Part shown: positions 1 through 8,266 of the stretch, piece by piece
How the letters are laid out: each line of letters begins with the position of its first letter
Position numbering within the stretch: position 1 is the stretch's first letter
Assembly: GCF_014652395.1 (NCBI RefSeq)
Contig: NZ_BMYS01000013.1
Coordinates: 26,599-90,598 of the forward strand
Direction: 5' to 3'
Source: Advenella faeciporci
GTDB taxonomy: Bacteria; Pseudomonadota; Gammaproteobacteria; Burkholderiales; Burkholderiaceae_B
DNA: 64,000 nt
The notes under the pieces: model-generated
Told to the model about the DNA's origin: nothing
Seen by the model: the letters and a program-made list of their open reading frames with translations, nothing else
The model's database searches: none
Made by a program: the position numbers and the translations under genes

Positions 1-277
1 AATCATACACACTTGAAGAAATGATCAGGTCGGGTTCTTCCGCATGCCTTGCACACGCCACAAACGCACGGTTGCGCCAGCTATAGTCAAAGGAAATCCC
101 GGCATCCTTAACCACCAGGCGCAGTTTCTTGTCTTCAAGGCGTGCCAGCACATCCTCGGGCAAATGTTTTTTAAGCAGCAGATTAAGCCCGTTAACAAAG
201 AAAAACGTGCCGGGATAAGACGGCAGTTTTGAAAAAACCGTTTTCACAAACGGGGGCAATAAAAAAGGCTTGTCCAT
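1..277 (-). CDS. ubiT: UbiT, SCP2-domain accessory factor of anaerobic ubiquinone synthesis (3' end outside window)
   Basis: The frame starts with ATG at 277 behind a good ribosome site (CAGGAGAA, about 7 bases upstream) and runs off the left edge, so only about 92 residues are visible. It begins MDKPFLLPPFVKTVF and contains FVNGLNLLLKKHLP, which looks like the YhbT/UbiT family of SCP2 sterol-carrier domain proteins. In E. coli UbiT works with UbiU and UbiV in the oxygen-independent pathway to ubiquinone and is thought to bind the hydrophobic intermediates. It lies downstream of ubiV and ubiU on the same strand, which is the main support for the call. The about 150 bases separating it from ubiV hold repeated sequence, so it may or may not be cotranscribed. 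It could be another SCP2 protein, but the context makes UbiT by far the likeliest. Confidence 0.85.
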   Translation of the reverse strand, partial: MDKPFLLPPFVKTVFSKLPSYPGTFFFVNGLNLLLKKHLPEDVLARLEDKKLRLVVKDAGISFDYSWRNRAFVACARHAEEPDLIISSSVYD

Positions 278-320
278 AGCGTATTTCTCCTGTGTTCAGC
301 GTTCAGACGCCTGAAATTTT

Positions 321-412
321 CTCGTTCCCAAGCTCTGTGGGAAGGCATTCTTTCTCGTTCCCAAGCTCCTGCGTGGAATACATTCTCGTACCCACGATCC
401 TGCGTGGAACAA
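321..412. repeat. three degenerate copies of a dispersed CTCGTTCCCA repeat
   Basis: Three imperfect copies of a unit of about 30 bases lie head to tail at about 321-350, 354-385 and 384-412. Each has a core like CTCGTTCCCAAGCTCTG followed by a GTGGAA-like half. The same unit in inverse orientation (GCATTCCCACGC...) recurs at 62823 and 63869. It looks like a dispersed non-coding repeat of the genome filling the ubiT-ubiV gap. Function unknown. Confidence 0.7.
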
Positions 413-426
413 GGGTCAATAATGGC

Positions 427-1314
427 TTACGCCGCCACCTGTTCAAGCCCCGGCTTGCCATGCCAGTAGCCATTGCAGCCTTTTTCAGGCATTAAAGGTT
501 CAATTTGTGCCATGGCATCGGCCACACTCATGCGGTGATTAATAACGGCATCATACAGCTCAACAATTCTGTCGGTATCGCGCCATTGCGGGCTGATCCG
601 CACAATATCCACGCCCGTTTCACGCATGCCATCCAGTTCGGCCAAAAGGTTATAAACCAGCGCCGACTGGGTTTGGATGCCGTTAAGCACCAGGAAAGGC
701 TGGCTTTCACGGGTTTTCATCATGAGGCCATCAGGGTGCTCCATGCACACATACTGGCAATTGTCTTTAGGCAGGTTGCGGTTGCGGGCGGTAAAGCAGC
801 GGGCTGAAAAGGCTAGCGGCAAACGACCATAGGCAAACACTTCGGTTTCTACCGGAAACTGTTTGTCGGCCAGGATGCTGGCCAAACCTGCCTGACCCAT
901 TTCCAGTGGCATCACCCAGCGCATGGCCCCCTGCTTGACCAGCAACTCAAGGGAAGGCGTACTGAACAGGTTTAAGAAAGGGCCTGCCACAAAATTTTGC
1001 CCTTGCAGGCAATGCACGGCCCCCATATCATTGGCTTCCACCGTGAACGTTTCATTGGCGGCAATTTTTCTTAGGGTTTTAAGATCACTTTCGGCTTCCA
1101 GCAAGGTTTGCGTAGACAGAACCACTTCTTTTCCACAGGCCTTCAGGTCTTTGGCAATATCCAGCCAGTCGGGCAGGCGCAGCTCATGGCGGCGCGAACA
1201 GACCGTTTCCCCAAGATACACGATTTGTGCGGCGCTTTCGGCCATTTTTCCGTAAAAAGTCACGACTTCATTGCGTGACCAGTAATACTGTATGGGTCCC
1301 AGTGCGATTTTCAC
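427..1314 (-). CDS. ubiV: UbiV, Fe-S U32-family protein of O2-independent ubiquinone hydroxylation
   Basis: This 295-residue protein of the peptidase U32 family matches E. coli UbiV (YhbV) along its length. UbiV forms a heterodimer with UbiU; each carries a [4Fe-4S] cluster and together they hydroxylate the ubiquinone ring without oxygen. The four cluster cysteines are visible as C39 (ETVCSRR), C173 (ARCFTAR), C186 and C190 (DNCQYVC). I chose the GTG at 1314, which gives MKIALGPIQYYW, lines C39 up with the E. coli residue and has an AAAGGT ribosome site 6 bases upstream. A TTG at 1332 would add six residues. It ends with the family-typical C-terminal NGYW stretch. It lies 36 bases downstream of ubiU on the same strand and is probably cotranscribed. 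Confidence 0.93.
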   Translation of the reverse strand: MKIALGPIQYYWSRNEVVTFYGKMAESAAQIVYLGETVCSRRHELRLPDWLDIAKDLKACGKEVVLSTQTLLEAESDLKTLRKIAANETFTVEANDMGAVHCLQGQNFVAGPFLNLFSTPSLELLVKQGAMRWVMPLEMGQAGLASILADKQFPVETEVFAYGRLPLAFSARCFTARNRNLPKDNCQYVCMEHPDGLMMKTRESQPFLVLNGIQTQSALVYNLLAELDGMRETGVDIVRISPQWRDTDRIVELYDAVINHRMSVADAMAQIEPLMPEKGCNGYWHGKPGLEQVAA

Positions 1315-1350
1315 AACAATACCTTTATGCAAATATATTTGATAACTGAA

Positions 1351-2403
1351 CTATTTCCAGGGTCGGCTATAGGCACCCAGCGTATGCTGCTGACCTTCTG
1401 CCACTTTATTCAGGCTTGCCATCCATTCGGGCTTGACCGAATAGCGTTGCACCTGGGACAGGCAATTATCAATAGCCTGGCGCCAGACCTTGGTGACCTG
1501 GCCCACATAGGCCGGGCTGCGCTGGCGCCCTTCAATCTTGATACCACGCACGCCCAGCTGAACCAGCCGTGGCAAAATTTCCAGCGTATTCAGGCTGGTG
1601 GGCTCTTCTATTGCATAATAATTTTCATCTTCAACATCGAAGCGGCCCTTGCACAGGGTGGGATAACCTGCGTTTTCATTATCATCATAGCGGTCAATCA
1701 AAACACCGTTAAGACGTGACTCAAGCCCCTTGGGCGTTTGCTGCCAGCGCACCGATTTGGCCGGTGAGCACACACCATGCGTATTGGGCGATTCGCCGGT
1801 CACATAAGAAGACAAGGCACAACGTCCTTCCACCATGACACACAGGCTGCCAAAACCAAATACCTCTATTTCAACCGTGGTTTTTTCAGCCACCTGTTCT
1901 ACCTGGGCCAACGAGAGCACCCGAGGCAAAATAACCCGCGTAATGCCAAACTGTTGCTGGTAAAAGGCAATCGCCTCGTAATTGGTGGCCGAGCCCTGTA
2001 CCGACAAATGACGATGCAAATCAGGGTATTTATCGGCCGCATAAGCCATTAAACCCAAATCGCCCATAATAAGGGCATCTACCCCCATGCCGGCCGCCTG
2101 GTCGATGGACTGCGTCCATAAGCCGGCACTGCCGGGCTGGGGATAGGTATTCAGCGCAACAAACACCCGGCACCCGCGTGCATGCGCGTAATTGATCCCC
2201 TCGCGTATGGCGGCGTTATCAAAATTAAGCCCGGCAAAATTGCGGGCATTGGTGGCATCCCGAAACCCCAGATAGACACAGTCTGCACCGCTATCGACGG
2301 CATTTTTCAGGGCGGGCAGGCTGCCGGCCGGACACACCAGTTCTATAACAGGCTGCCCTGAATCTGGCTGGCTGTTACCGTTAATTGACAATAAACTTGA
2401 CAT
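1351..2403 (-). CDS. ubiU: UbiU, Fe-S U32-family partner of UbiV
   Basis: The protein has 350 residues, slightly longer than E. coli UbiU (about 330) because of an N-terminal extension of roughly 18 residues. It is a U32-family protein: IELVCPAGSLPALKNAV and CVYLGFRD are typical N-terminal motifs. The four cluster cysteines C188, C195, C212 and C251 have the same spacing (7, 17, 39) as the E. coli ligands C169, C176, C193 and C232, so a [4Fe-4S] cluster is expected. It is first in the leftward ubiU-ubiV-ubiT set. Its ATG has no strong ribosome site, so a start further downstream is possible. Its promoter region carries an FNR-type box, which suggests induction under oxygen limitation. Confidence 0.93.
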   Translation of the reverse strand: MSSLLSINGNSQPDSGQPVIELVCPAGSLPALKNAVDSGADCVYLGFRDATNARNFAGLNFDNAAIREGINYAHARGCRVFVALNTYPQPGSAGLWTQSIDQAAGMGVDALIMGDLGLMAYAADKYPDLHRHLSVQGSATNYEAIAFYQQQFGITRVILPRVLSLAQVEQVAEKTTVEIEVFGFGSLCVMVEGRCALSSYVTGESPNTHGVCSPAKSVRWQQTPKGLESRLNGVLIDRYDDNENAGYPTLCKGRFDVEDENYYAIEEPTSLNTLEILPRLVQLGVRGIKIEGRQRSPAYVGQVTKVWRQAIDNCLSQVQRYSVKPEWMASLNKVAEGQQHTLGAYSRPWK

Positions 2404-2489
2404 ATTATTTCAAACTTGAATTTTATTGAGGCTTGAACTTAAGCAAAAGAATAACGATTGAATATAACAACCACGATCCTCGCATAACC

Positions 2490-2503
2490 TTGAGCAAGAT
2501 CAA
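2490..2503. promoter_or_regulatory. FNR/DNR-type operator in the ubiU / DUF2249 divergent region
   Basis: TTGAGCAAGATCAA differs from the FNR/DNR consensus TTGAT-N4-ATCAA at one base. On the minus strand a -10-like TATATT lies at 2466-2461. A start near 2455 would put the centre of the box at about -41.5 for ubiU, the position of an activating (class II) site. The rightward DUF2249 gene could use the same box from further away. The regulator encoded at 4151-4825 carries the matching recognition motif E-x2-S-R. Promoter elements are by eye. Confidence 0.72.
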
Positions 2504-2623
2504 GAAAAAGCAAGGCATCAATATTAATTTGATAATATATTGATATGTATCTACATAACGCCTGTCAGCACGGTTAACGCTTGCCCCGACAGGCTCACCA
2601 ACCACCCTTTTTACGGATTAAAC

Positions 2624-2851
2624 ATGAATAATGATATTCAGCTGGACGTACGTGGTTTACCCCCTCCTGAACCCATGGAACGGGTCCTGGAATTATTACC
2701 CCAAATCAATAATGGTGAAAAACGCCTGCGCATGCTGATAGACCGCGAACCCCTTCCCCTGTTTCGCATTCTTGAAAGCGAACAGTTCGAATACAGTATC
2801 CGCAAGCAGCCTGATTACTCTTATGAAGTCATCATCTGGAAAAAGGCTTAA
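2624..2851 (+). CDS. DUF2249 domain small protein
   Basis: A 75-residue protein beginning MNNDIQLDVRGLPPPEPM. The LDVRGLPPPEPM segment is characteristic of the DUF2249 family (TusA-like fold), short proteins often found beside nitrate/nitrite/NO respiration genes; the biochemical role is not established. The ATG at 2624 is preferred over an upstream in-frame ATG at 2540 because family members start just before the LDVR motif. Its TAA overlaps the ATG of the next gene (TAATG), so the two are translationally coupled. It lies divergent from ubiU, and the FNR-type box at 2490 lies 120 bases upstream, which suggests low-oxygen control. Confidence 0.8.
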   Translation: MNNDIQLDVRGLPPPEPMERVLELLPQINNGEKRLRMLIDREPLPLFRILESEQFEYSIRKQPDYSYEVIIWKKA

Positions 2852-4164
2852 TGCAACGTGCTTTAACATTCGACAGCATGCCCGGCCTGATGGCGCCGGT
2901 GCGTTTTTTTCTGGCCGCCCCGCTGTTTGCCATTCTGGCAGCCCTGGTATTGCTGTTTTCCAGCCCCGAGGCCTGGTCAAGCCGATGGTCGCCGGTCATG
3001 TTAAGTGTTACCCATCTTTTCACGCTGGGCATTCTGACCATGAGCATGGCTGGCTCATTAATCCAGCTCCTGCCGGTGGCCTTCCGTATTCAAATACCCT
3101 CTCCCAACCCGTTGGGACTGATTGTATTTCTCCTTCTGGCAACAGGAACCTTATCGTTGGCTGCCGCCTTCCTTGCCCCGTCCAACCTGCTTTTCATCAC
3201 TGCAGCCATCCTGCTTGGAGCAGGCCTGGGCATTTTCATTTTTGCACTTAATCTTGGGTTTTGGCTGTCACGCAAACAGCAGGCGGAAAAAGCCAGGGCA
3301 TCCATCCTGGCAGTACGATATAGCGTCGCCAGCCTGACCATCACGGTTATTCTTGGTTTAACCCTGGTCTATGCATTTACTCACCCCTTGGGCCTGTCTT
3401 TGGTGGCCCTCACCAACCTGCACGCCTTGTGGGGCCTGGCCGGCTGGGTCGCCATTTTGCTGATGGGCATCAGCTTTCAGGTCATTCCCCTGTTTCAGGT
3501 CACTGAAATTTATCCCGCCAGCATGACACAACGCCTGTTGCCGGTTCTTTTTGTGGTGTTGCTGCTCTGGACGGTTTTCTCTGAATGGTTTGGCCTGCAT
3601 GCGGGTATGTTTCAAACCGTCCTGGTTTTTGTGCTGGCCCTGCTGGCCATTATTTTCACCATCCAGACCGGGATTTTACTTAAAGGTCGCAAACGGCCCG
3701 AACCCGATGTCACCACCCTGTTCTGGCGGCTGTCACTGGCCAGCCTGCTTGGCAGCAGTCTCCTGTTACCGCTGCTGCAACGGTTTAGCCTTCCGCAACT
3801 GGAACTGTCGCTGGGCATCTTGTTTATTTTAGGCTGCGCCTATTCCGCCATTAATGGCATGCTGTACAAAATTGTACCTTTCCTGGTGCTGCTGCACAGC
3901 CAGGAAATCGTCCCGTTCCGTTCAGGCGCCGTGCCCAAAATAAAAGATATTTTGCCTGAAGCCAGGGCCATGCGCCAGTTTTGGGTACAGTTGTTGACCG
4001 TGCCAGCCATGCTGGCGGCAGCCTGGCAGGTCCCCGGCTTTGCCACCCTGGCGGCACTGTTACTGCTGGTATCGGCAGGCATGCTGTTTTTTAATCTGCT
4101 GGGTGCCGTCGGCATCTACCGCCGGCTTGCCAAACAGTATAAAAACCCGCTTAAAAATCAATAA
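2851..4164 (+). CDS. polytopic membrane protein of the anaerobic/denitrification island
   Basis: A 437-residue protein with roughly twelve hydrophobic segments and short loops, and no signal peptide. Histidines sit at the start of predicted helices (THLFTLGILTM near residue 50; LLMGISFQVIPLF in the middle), which recalls heme-copper-oxidase-like or NnrS-like membrane proteins encoded beside DNR regulators. I cannot name the family with certainty and see no complete set of heme/copper ligands. It is coupled to the DUF2249 gene by a one-base overlap, and its 3' end overlaps the convergent regulator gene by 14 bases. A role in NO or nitrite-related respiration, or in its sensing or protection, is inference from context alone. 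Confidence 0.7.
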   Translation: MQRALTFDSMPGLMAPVRFFLAAPLFAILAALVLLFSSPEAWSSRWSPVMLSVTHLFTLGILTMSMAGSLIQLLPVAFRIQIPSPNPLGLIVFLLLATGTLSLAAAFLAPSNLLFITAAILLGAGLGIFIFALNLGFWLSRKQQAEKARASILAVRYSVASLTITVILGLTLVYAFTHPLGLSLVALTNLHALWGLAGWVAILLMGISFQVIPLFQVTEIYPASMTQRLLPVLFVVLLLWTVFSEWFGLHAGMFQTVLVFVLALLAIIFTIQTGILLKGRKRPEPDVTTLFWRLSLASLLGSSLLLPLLQRFSLPQLELSLGILFILGCAYSAINGMLYKIVPFLVLLHSQEIVPFRSGAVPKIKDILPEARAMRQFWVQLLTVPAMLAAAWQVPGFATLAALLLLVSAGMLFFNLLGAVGIYRRLAKQYKNPLKNQ

Positions 4165-4825
4165 GCCCCTGCATATCCAGAATGGTAATTTCTTTTCCCT
4201 TGACCTTGATCAGGCCGTGCGTGCTTAAATCCAGCAAAATACGCGAAAAGTGTTCCGGGGTAATGTTAAGGCGAGAAGCAATAATGGCTTTGCTGGTGCT
4301 TAAAGTAATGGTTTCCCCGTTTTCACAATGATCGTGCTTAAGCAAATACCCAATTACCCGCTGTGCGCCTGAACGCAGGGAATACGACTCGACATCTTCC
4401 ATCAAGCCATACAGCCGCTGGCTAAGCCCCTTGAGCATATTGAAGGTAAGATTCTGGCTTTTGGCCAATTCGGCGTTGATGACATTGCGGCTGACATGCA
4501 GCACCAGACAGTCTTCAAGTGCCTGTGCCGTCACGATATAGTTCTTGCCCATAAACATGAGCGCCTCACCAAAACTGTCACCGGCACGAATGATCTTGAC
4601 CACTTTTTCATTGCCGGGAGATGAAACCACGGAGAGTTTGATCTGGCCATAGATAAGCACATGCAGGCCCAGGCAAGGCTCGCCACGCTGAAACACAATT
4701 TCGCCGCGCCTGACCTGCATCTCGGTAGTTCCCAACGCGATGGCATCCAGCTCGGCCGGCTCCAGCTCACTGAACAATGGGACATTGGAAAGAAAGTCCT
4801 GTATTTTAATTTTCCTGTTTGCCAT
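4151..4825 (-). CDS. Crp/Fnr-family regulator, DNR-like (no N-terminal Fe-S cysteines)
   Basis: A 224-residue transcription factor with an N-terminal cyclic-nucleotide-binding-like beta-roll (about residues 15-125), a dimerisation helix (about 125-155) and a C-terminal winged helix-turn-helix. The recognition helix reads ITPEHFSRIL, with E191, S194 and R195 in the E-x2-S-R pattern that FNR and DNR use to read TTGAT half-sites. It lacks the N-terminal cysteine cluster of FNR, so it does not look like a [4Fe-4S] oxygen sensor; DNR proteins of this form respond to NO through heme. It probably acts on the box at 2490-2503. It converges on the membrane-protein gene with a 14-base overlap. The ligand is inferred, not seen. 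Confidence 0.85.
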   Translation of the reverse strand: MANRKIKIQDFLSNVPLFSELEPAELDAIALGTTEMQVRRGEIVFQRGEPCLGLHVLIYGQIKLSVVSSPGNEKVVKIIRAGDSFGEALMFMGKNYIVTAQALEDCLVLHVSRNVINAELAKSQNLTFNMLKGLSQRLYGLMEDVESYSLRSGAQRVIGYLLKHDHCENGETITLSTSKAIIASRLNITPEHFSRILLDLSTHGLIKVKGKEITILDMQGLIDF

Positions 4826-4993
4826 AATGACTTAGCCTTTGCAACCCTTTTCTTTCACAAAAAAAACCGATAAAGATTATAATAAACAACGTTTTCTGGC
4901 ATTCTACCAATGTTTTTGCACGAATCCCCGAATCATCCATCAATCTGTTGCCTTATCATCCCATCCCGGGTGACTATATACCGTTTTTAATTA

Positions 4994-6595
4994 ATGTCAC
5001 ACTTATCAATCAAGCAGGAAGTGGCCCGTCGCCGCACCTTTGCCATTATTTCCCACCCCGATGCAGGTAAAACCACCCTTACCGAGAAACTGCTCCTGTT
5101 TGCAGGTGCGATTCAGATCGCCGGTAGCGTAAAAGCAAGAAAGGCAAGCCGCCATGCTTCTTCCGACTGGATGGAAATTGAAAAGCAACGGGGAATTTCG
5201 GTTGCTTCATCCGTCATGCAAATGGAATACAAGGACTGTGTCATCAACCTGCTTGATACCCCCGGGCACCAGGACTTTTCAGAAGACACCTATCGGGTAC
5301 TGACCGCGGTGGATGCGGCCATCATGGTGGTTGATGCCGCTAACGGTATCGAACCGCAAACCATTCGCCTGTTGCAGGTTTGCCGTGCTCGCAACACCCC
5401 CATTCTCACCTTCATCAACAAACTTGACCGCGAAGTCCGTGAACCGCTGGACCTGCTGGGTGAAATTGAATCACATCTGGGCATGGACACCATCCCGTTT
5501 ACCTGGCCGATTGGCATGGGCAAATCATTTGGTGGTGTTTATGACCTGCAGCTAGACCGCATGCGACTGTTCCGCCCCGGCCAGGAGCGACGCGGCAACG
5601 ATGATTTTATCGAAGGCCTCGACAATCCCCTGATCCGGGAAAAATTCGGCTCTGCCTTCGAGAAGGCCCACGAAGAAATCTCCCTCATCAAGGAGGCCAC
5701 CCCCGATTTTGACCACGAAGCCTTTCTGGCTGGTAAACAAACACCGGTATTTTTCGGCTCGGCGGTTAACAACTTTGGCGTGCAAGAAGTGCTTGACGCC
5801 CTGGTTAAATGGGCGCCCAAACCGGGACCTCGCCAGGCGCTGGAACGCATCGTGCAGCCCGATGAGCCCAAGTTTTCCGGTGTCGTCTTCAAGGTACAGG
5901 CCAATATGGATCCGGCCCACCGCGACCGCGTGGCCTTTGTACGGGTCAGTTCGGGCAAGTTTGAACGCGGCATGCGCCTGAAAGTCAGCCGTACCGGCAA
6001 GGAAATCCGTCCCAACAACGTGGTTTCTTTCCTGTCACAACGCCGTGACCTGCTTGATGAGGCTTACGCAGGTGATGTGATTGGTATTCCCAACCACGGT
6101 GTCCTGCACCTGGGCGATGTCCTGACTGAAGGCGAAACCCTGCAATTTACCGGACTGCCGTTCTTTGCCCCCGAACTCTTCCAGGGCGTCGAAGTCAAGG
6201 ACCCATTGCGTACCAAGCAGTTGCGTACCGGCCTTACCCAATTGGGTGAGGAAGGCGCCATTCAGGTATTTCGTCCTGAAGCGGCCGGCGGTGCCCTGTT
6301 GCTGGGTGCCATTGGCCAATTACAATTTGAAGTGGTTGCTCACCGCCTGAAAACCGAATATGGGGTGGAAGCGCGTTTAATGCCATCCAGATATACCATG
6401 GCACGCTGGGTCACCAGTGACAATCCAAAAGCACTGCGCAAATTCATGGACAGCAATGCGGCCCATATCGCTTACGATGTGGTTGATGCGCTTGCCTTCC
6501 TGATAAGCTCTCCTGCCCAGCTTCGTGTTGCCCAGGAACTGAATCCTGAAATTAATTTTCATGCAATGCGTGAACATGCTGGTCAGGTGTTCTAG
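4994..6595 (+). CDS. prfC: peptide chain release factor 3 (RF3)
   Basis: A 533-residue translational GTPase of the size of E. coli RF3 (529). The GTP-binding motifs are visible: HPDAGKTT (residues 21-28), DTPGH (88-92) and NKLD (142-145). The typical RF3 stretch around GSVKARKASRHASSDWM, which runs into the effector region (EIEKQRGISV), is intact, followed by domain II and the C-terminal domain. RF3 binds the ribosome and removes RF1/RF2 after peptide release. Start at ATG 4994, with no strong ribosome site in front; no better in-frame start is seen. It is a single gene, followed closely by an unrelated membrane-anchored protein on the same strand. Confidence 0.97.
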   Translation: MSHLSIKQEVARRRTFAIISHPDAGKTTLTEKLLLFAGAIQIAGSVKARKASRHASSDWMEIEKQRGISVASSVMQMEYKDCVINLLDTPGHQDFSEDTYRVLTAVDAAIMVVDAANGIEPQTIRLLQVCRARNTPILTFINKLDREVREPLDLLGEIESHLGMDTIPFTWPIGMGKSFGGVYDLQLDRMRLFRPGQERRGNDDFIEGLDNPLIREKFGSAFEKAHEEISLIKEATPDFDHEAFLAGKQTPVFFGSAVNNFGVQEVLDALVKWAPKPGPRQALERIVQPDEPKFSGVVFKVQANMDPAHRDRVAFVRVSSGKFERGMRLKVSRTGKEIRPNNVVSFLSQRRDLLDEAYAGDVIGIPNHGVLHLGDVLTEGETLQFTGLPFFAPELFQGVEVKDPLRTKQLRTGLTQLGEEGAIQVFRPEAAGGALLLGAIGQLQFEVVAHRLKTEYGVEARLMPSRYTMARWVTSDNPKALRKFMDSNAAHIAYDVVDALAFLISSPAQLRVAQELNPEINFHAMREHAGQVF

Positions 6596-6641
6596 GAAAA
6601 CAGCTAAAATGAACCACACATCAATGAAGGGTAATTTATTA

Positions 6642-7199
6642 ATGTCTTGGCGTTTTTTATTCATTTCTTTACTGATATTTGCCGGACTGGCCACATGGGG
6701 TGGCATCCAGGCGGGCGAATGGCTTATTGCACATACGCCTACCACAGCCAACATACCCAACGTTTCCGAGTTCGATCCTCCCCCACAGGTTGATCAGTTC
6801 GGCCGTCCCGTACTGCGTCAGCCCCAACAGCCCCTTATGAGTGGCGCCCAAGGGGTTCCTGAAAAACCTGCCGGCATAGACTGGGCCATAGAAGCCTCAC
6901 AAAAATCAGACATCCTGACCGCTTCCAGCAGCCAATACAATCCCAATGCCAACATAACCATCGGCACGGCAAGCGGCCGCATAGACGCTGCCCCTCTTCA
7001 GGCCACCCCCATTACCCGCCCCACACAGGTACCGGGTACATCAGCCGGCTATCCCTGGGAGCCCGCCTTTCATCGTGCCGTCGCCCACTGCCGCACCCTG
7101 GGCTTTTTTGAGCGCCCCACTTGCCTTGGCAAGGTCCGTGAACAATACTGTGGCGCCAACAATGCCTGGGGTAAAGTGAAAGACTGCCCCGAGCGTTAA
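6642..7199 (+). CDS. membrane-anchored hypothetical protein with a cysteine-containing C-terminal domain
   Basis: With the ATG at 6642 (GAAGGG ribosome site about 10 bases upstream) the protein has 185 residues. ATGs at 6609 and 6624 are in-frame alternatives. Residues 4-20 form one hydrophobic segment, either a signal anchor or an uncleaved signal peptide. It is followed by a long Pro/Thr/Gln-rich low-complexity stretch that should lie in the periplasm, and then by a compact C-terminal block with three cysteines (AHCRTLGF, RPTCLGKV, EQYCGAN) plus a fourth near the end (KDCPER). Four cysteines in the periplasm suggest two disulfides. I do not recognise a family. It begins 46 bases after prfC and ends just before a strong bidirectional terminator, so readthrough from prfC is possible. 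Confidence 0.7.
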   Translation: MSWRFLFISLLIFAGLATWGGIQAGEWLIAHTPTTANIPNVSEFDPPPQVDQFGRPVLRQPQQPLMSGAQGVPEKPAGIDWAIEASQKSDILTASSSQYNPNANITIGTASGRIDAAPLQATPITRPTQVPGTSAGYPWEPAFHRAVAHCRTLGFFERPTCLGKVREQYCGANNAWGKVKDCPER

Positions 7200-7202
7200 G
7201 AC

Positions 7203-7243
7203 AAAAAAATGGCCTGAAAATACTTTCCAGGCCATTTTTTTTG
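7203..7243. terminator. bidirectional rho-independent terminator
   Basis: AAAAAAATGGCCTG and CAGGCCATTTTTTT form a stem with U-runs on both strands. It serves the rightward gene ending at 7199 and the leftward bfr ending at 7305. Confidence 0.88.
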
Positions 7244-7304
7244 TTACTTAACTTAAGCCAATTACATGCTTTCAAACCTGTTTAACTGACCTTGCCAAGG
7301 CGAT

Positions 7305-7778
7305 TTATTCTTCACCCATCTGGCTTTGCAGGTAATTTTGCAAACCTACTTTGTCAACCAGTTCAATCTGGGTTTCCAGCCAGTCGATATGTTCTTCAGT
7401 ATCATCAAGAATACGGCGGAACAAATCACGGGAAACGTAATCACGCACTTTTTCACAATGGGCAATCGCTTCAATAAGCGTACCATGGGCGCTTACCTCA
7501 AGGTGCAGGTCACAGGACAGGATTTCCGGCACGTCCTCACCAATGCGCAACTTGTGCAGGTCTTGCAAATTGGGTAATCCCTCCAGCAAAAAAATACGCT
7601 CTATCAAGGCATCGGCATGCTTCATCTCTTCGATGGACTCTTCATACTCATGTTTGCCCAAAACATTAAAACCCCAGTTTTTCAACATACGGGCATGCAG
7701 GAAGTACTGATTAATTGCCGTTAATTCATTGGTCAATTGCTTGTTCAGGTATTTAAGAACTTCTTTATCGCCTTTCAT
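7305..7778 (-). CDS. bfr: bacterioferritin
   Basis: A 157-residue protein, the usual length for bacterioferritin, starting [15 protein letters not shown] at ATG 7778 behind a strong AAGGAAGGG ribosome site. Bfr assembles as a heme-containing 24-mer cage that oxidises and stores iron. The heme ligand M52 and the ferroxidase ligands E18, E51, H54, E94 and H130 are present. By my alignment position 127, a bridging glutamate in E. coli, is T here, with E128 and E129 directly next to it (DDTEEH). That may be lineage variation or a changed site. bfd, whose product releases the stored iron, lies upstream on the same strand. The gene ends at the bidirectional terminator. Confidence 0.95.
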   Translation of the reverse strand: MKGDKEVLKYLNKQLTNELTAINQYFLHARMLKNWGFNVLGKHEYEESIEEMKHADALIERIFLLEGLPNLQDLHKLRIGEDVPEILSCDLHLEVSAHGTLIEAIAHCEKVRDYVSRDLFRRILDDTEEHIDWLETQIELVDKVGLQNYLQSQMGEE

Positions 7779-7964
7779 AACCCTTCCTTTTTCAAGTTTA
7801 TTCAACGGGGCTCCGGCATCCGACGGCAACACCGACCCCTAGGCCACCATTATATATTGGAAGCGGTTACGAAACAGATTTACCAAAATGAATGGCACAA
7901 TACCCCCTCTTCCTGACAAAGAAGAAGCTTATGCAAAAACGCCTGGCTTTTCTATATGCCTTGC

Positions 7965-8201
7965 CTACCAGAGTGCCGTGGACACAATTGCCTTACGGCT
8001 GCGTGATTCACTGACATACTCTTGAGTAGCTGCATTTGAGGCAGAGTCTTGCGGAAGATATTCGCTGGCAGTCTGGGCACAGCAACCACAGCACGATGCA
8101 ACTCCTAACTCGGCCTGTAAATCACCAAGGGTTGACGCTCCGTTATTGACTGCCTCAATAACGGTTTTTTCTGTGATGGCATTACAAATACAAATATACA
8201 T
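7965..8201 (-). CDS. bfd: bacterioferritin-associated ferredoxin
   Basis: A 78-residue protein starting MYICICNAITEK. The [2Fe-2S] ligands follow the Bfd pattern C4-x-C6-x31-C38-x2-C41; two further cysteines at 37 and 40 give CCGCC. Bfd docks on bacterioferritin and passes electrons to the heme so that stored ferric iron is reduced and released. The C-terminal tail after residue 55 is Ser/Ala-rich and looks disordered. ATG 8201 is chosen because the family begins at M-Y-x-C; two further ATGs lie just upstream in frame. A candidate Fur box overlaps the start, consistent with induction under iron starvation. bfr follows 186 bases downstream on the same strand. Confidence 0.93.
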   Translation of the reverse strand: MYICICNAITEKTVIEAVNNGASTLGDLQAELGVASCCGCCAQTASEYLPQDSASNAATQEYVSESRSRKAIVSTALW

Positions 8202-8214
8202 GAGAATCATTATC
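8196..8214 (-). promoter_or_regulatory. candidate Fur box over the bfd start
   Basis: On the minus strand GATAATGATTCTCATGTAT matches the 19-base Fur consensus GATAATGATAATCATTATC at about 13 positions, with a perfect left half. It overlaps the bfd initiation codon, so bound Fur would block transcription or its start. bfd repression by Fur is known in other proteobacteria. Confidence 0.6.
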
Positions 8215-8266
8215 ATATATTTTTATTTTTTTCGCAATATTTTTTCTGGCGTTTATTAAAAAAATG

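Noticed and set aside
8196..8214. Start of bfd at ATGs upstream (8216 or 8210 region)
   Set aside because: These would place the initiator inside the Fur-box-like sequence and add residues not found in Bfd proteins, which begin M-Y-x-C.
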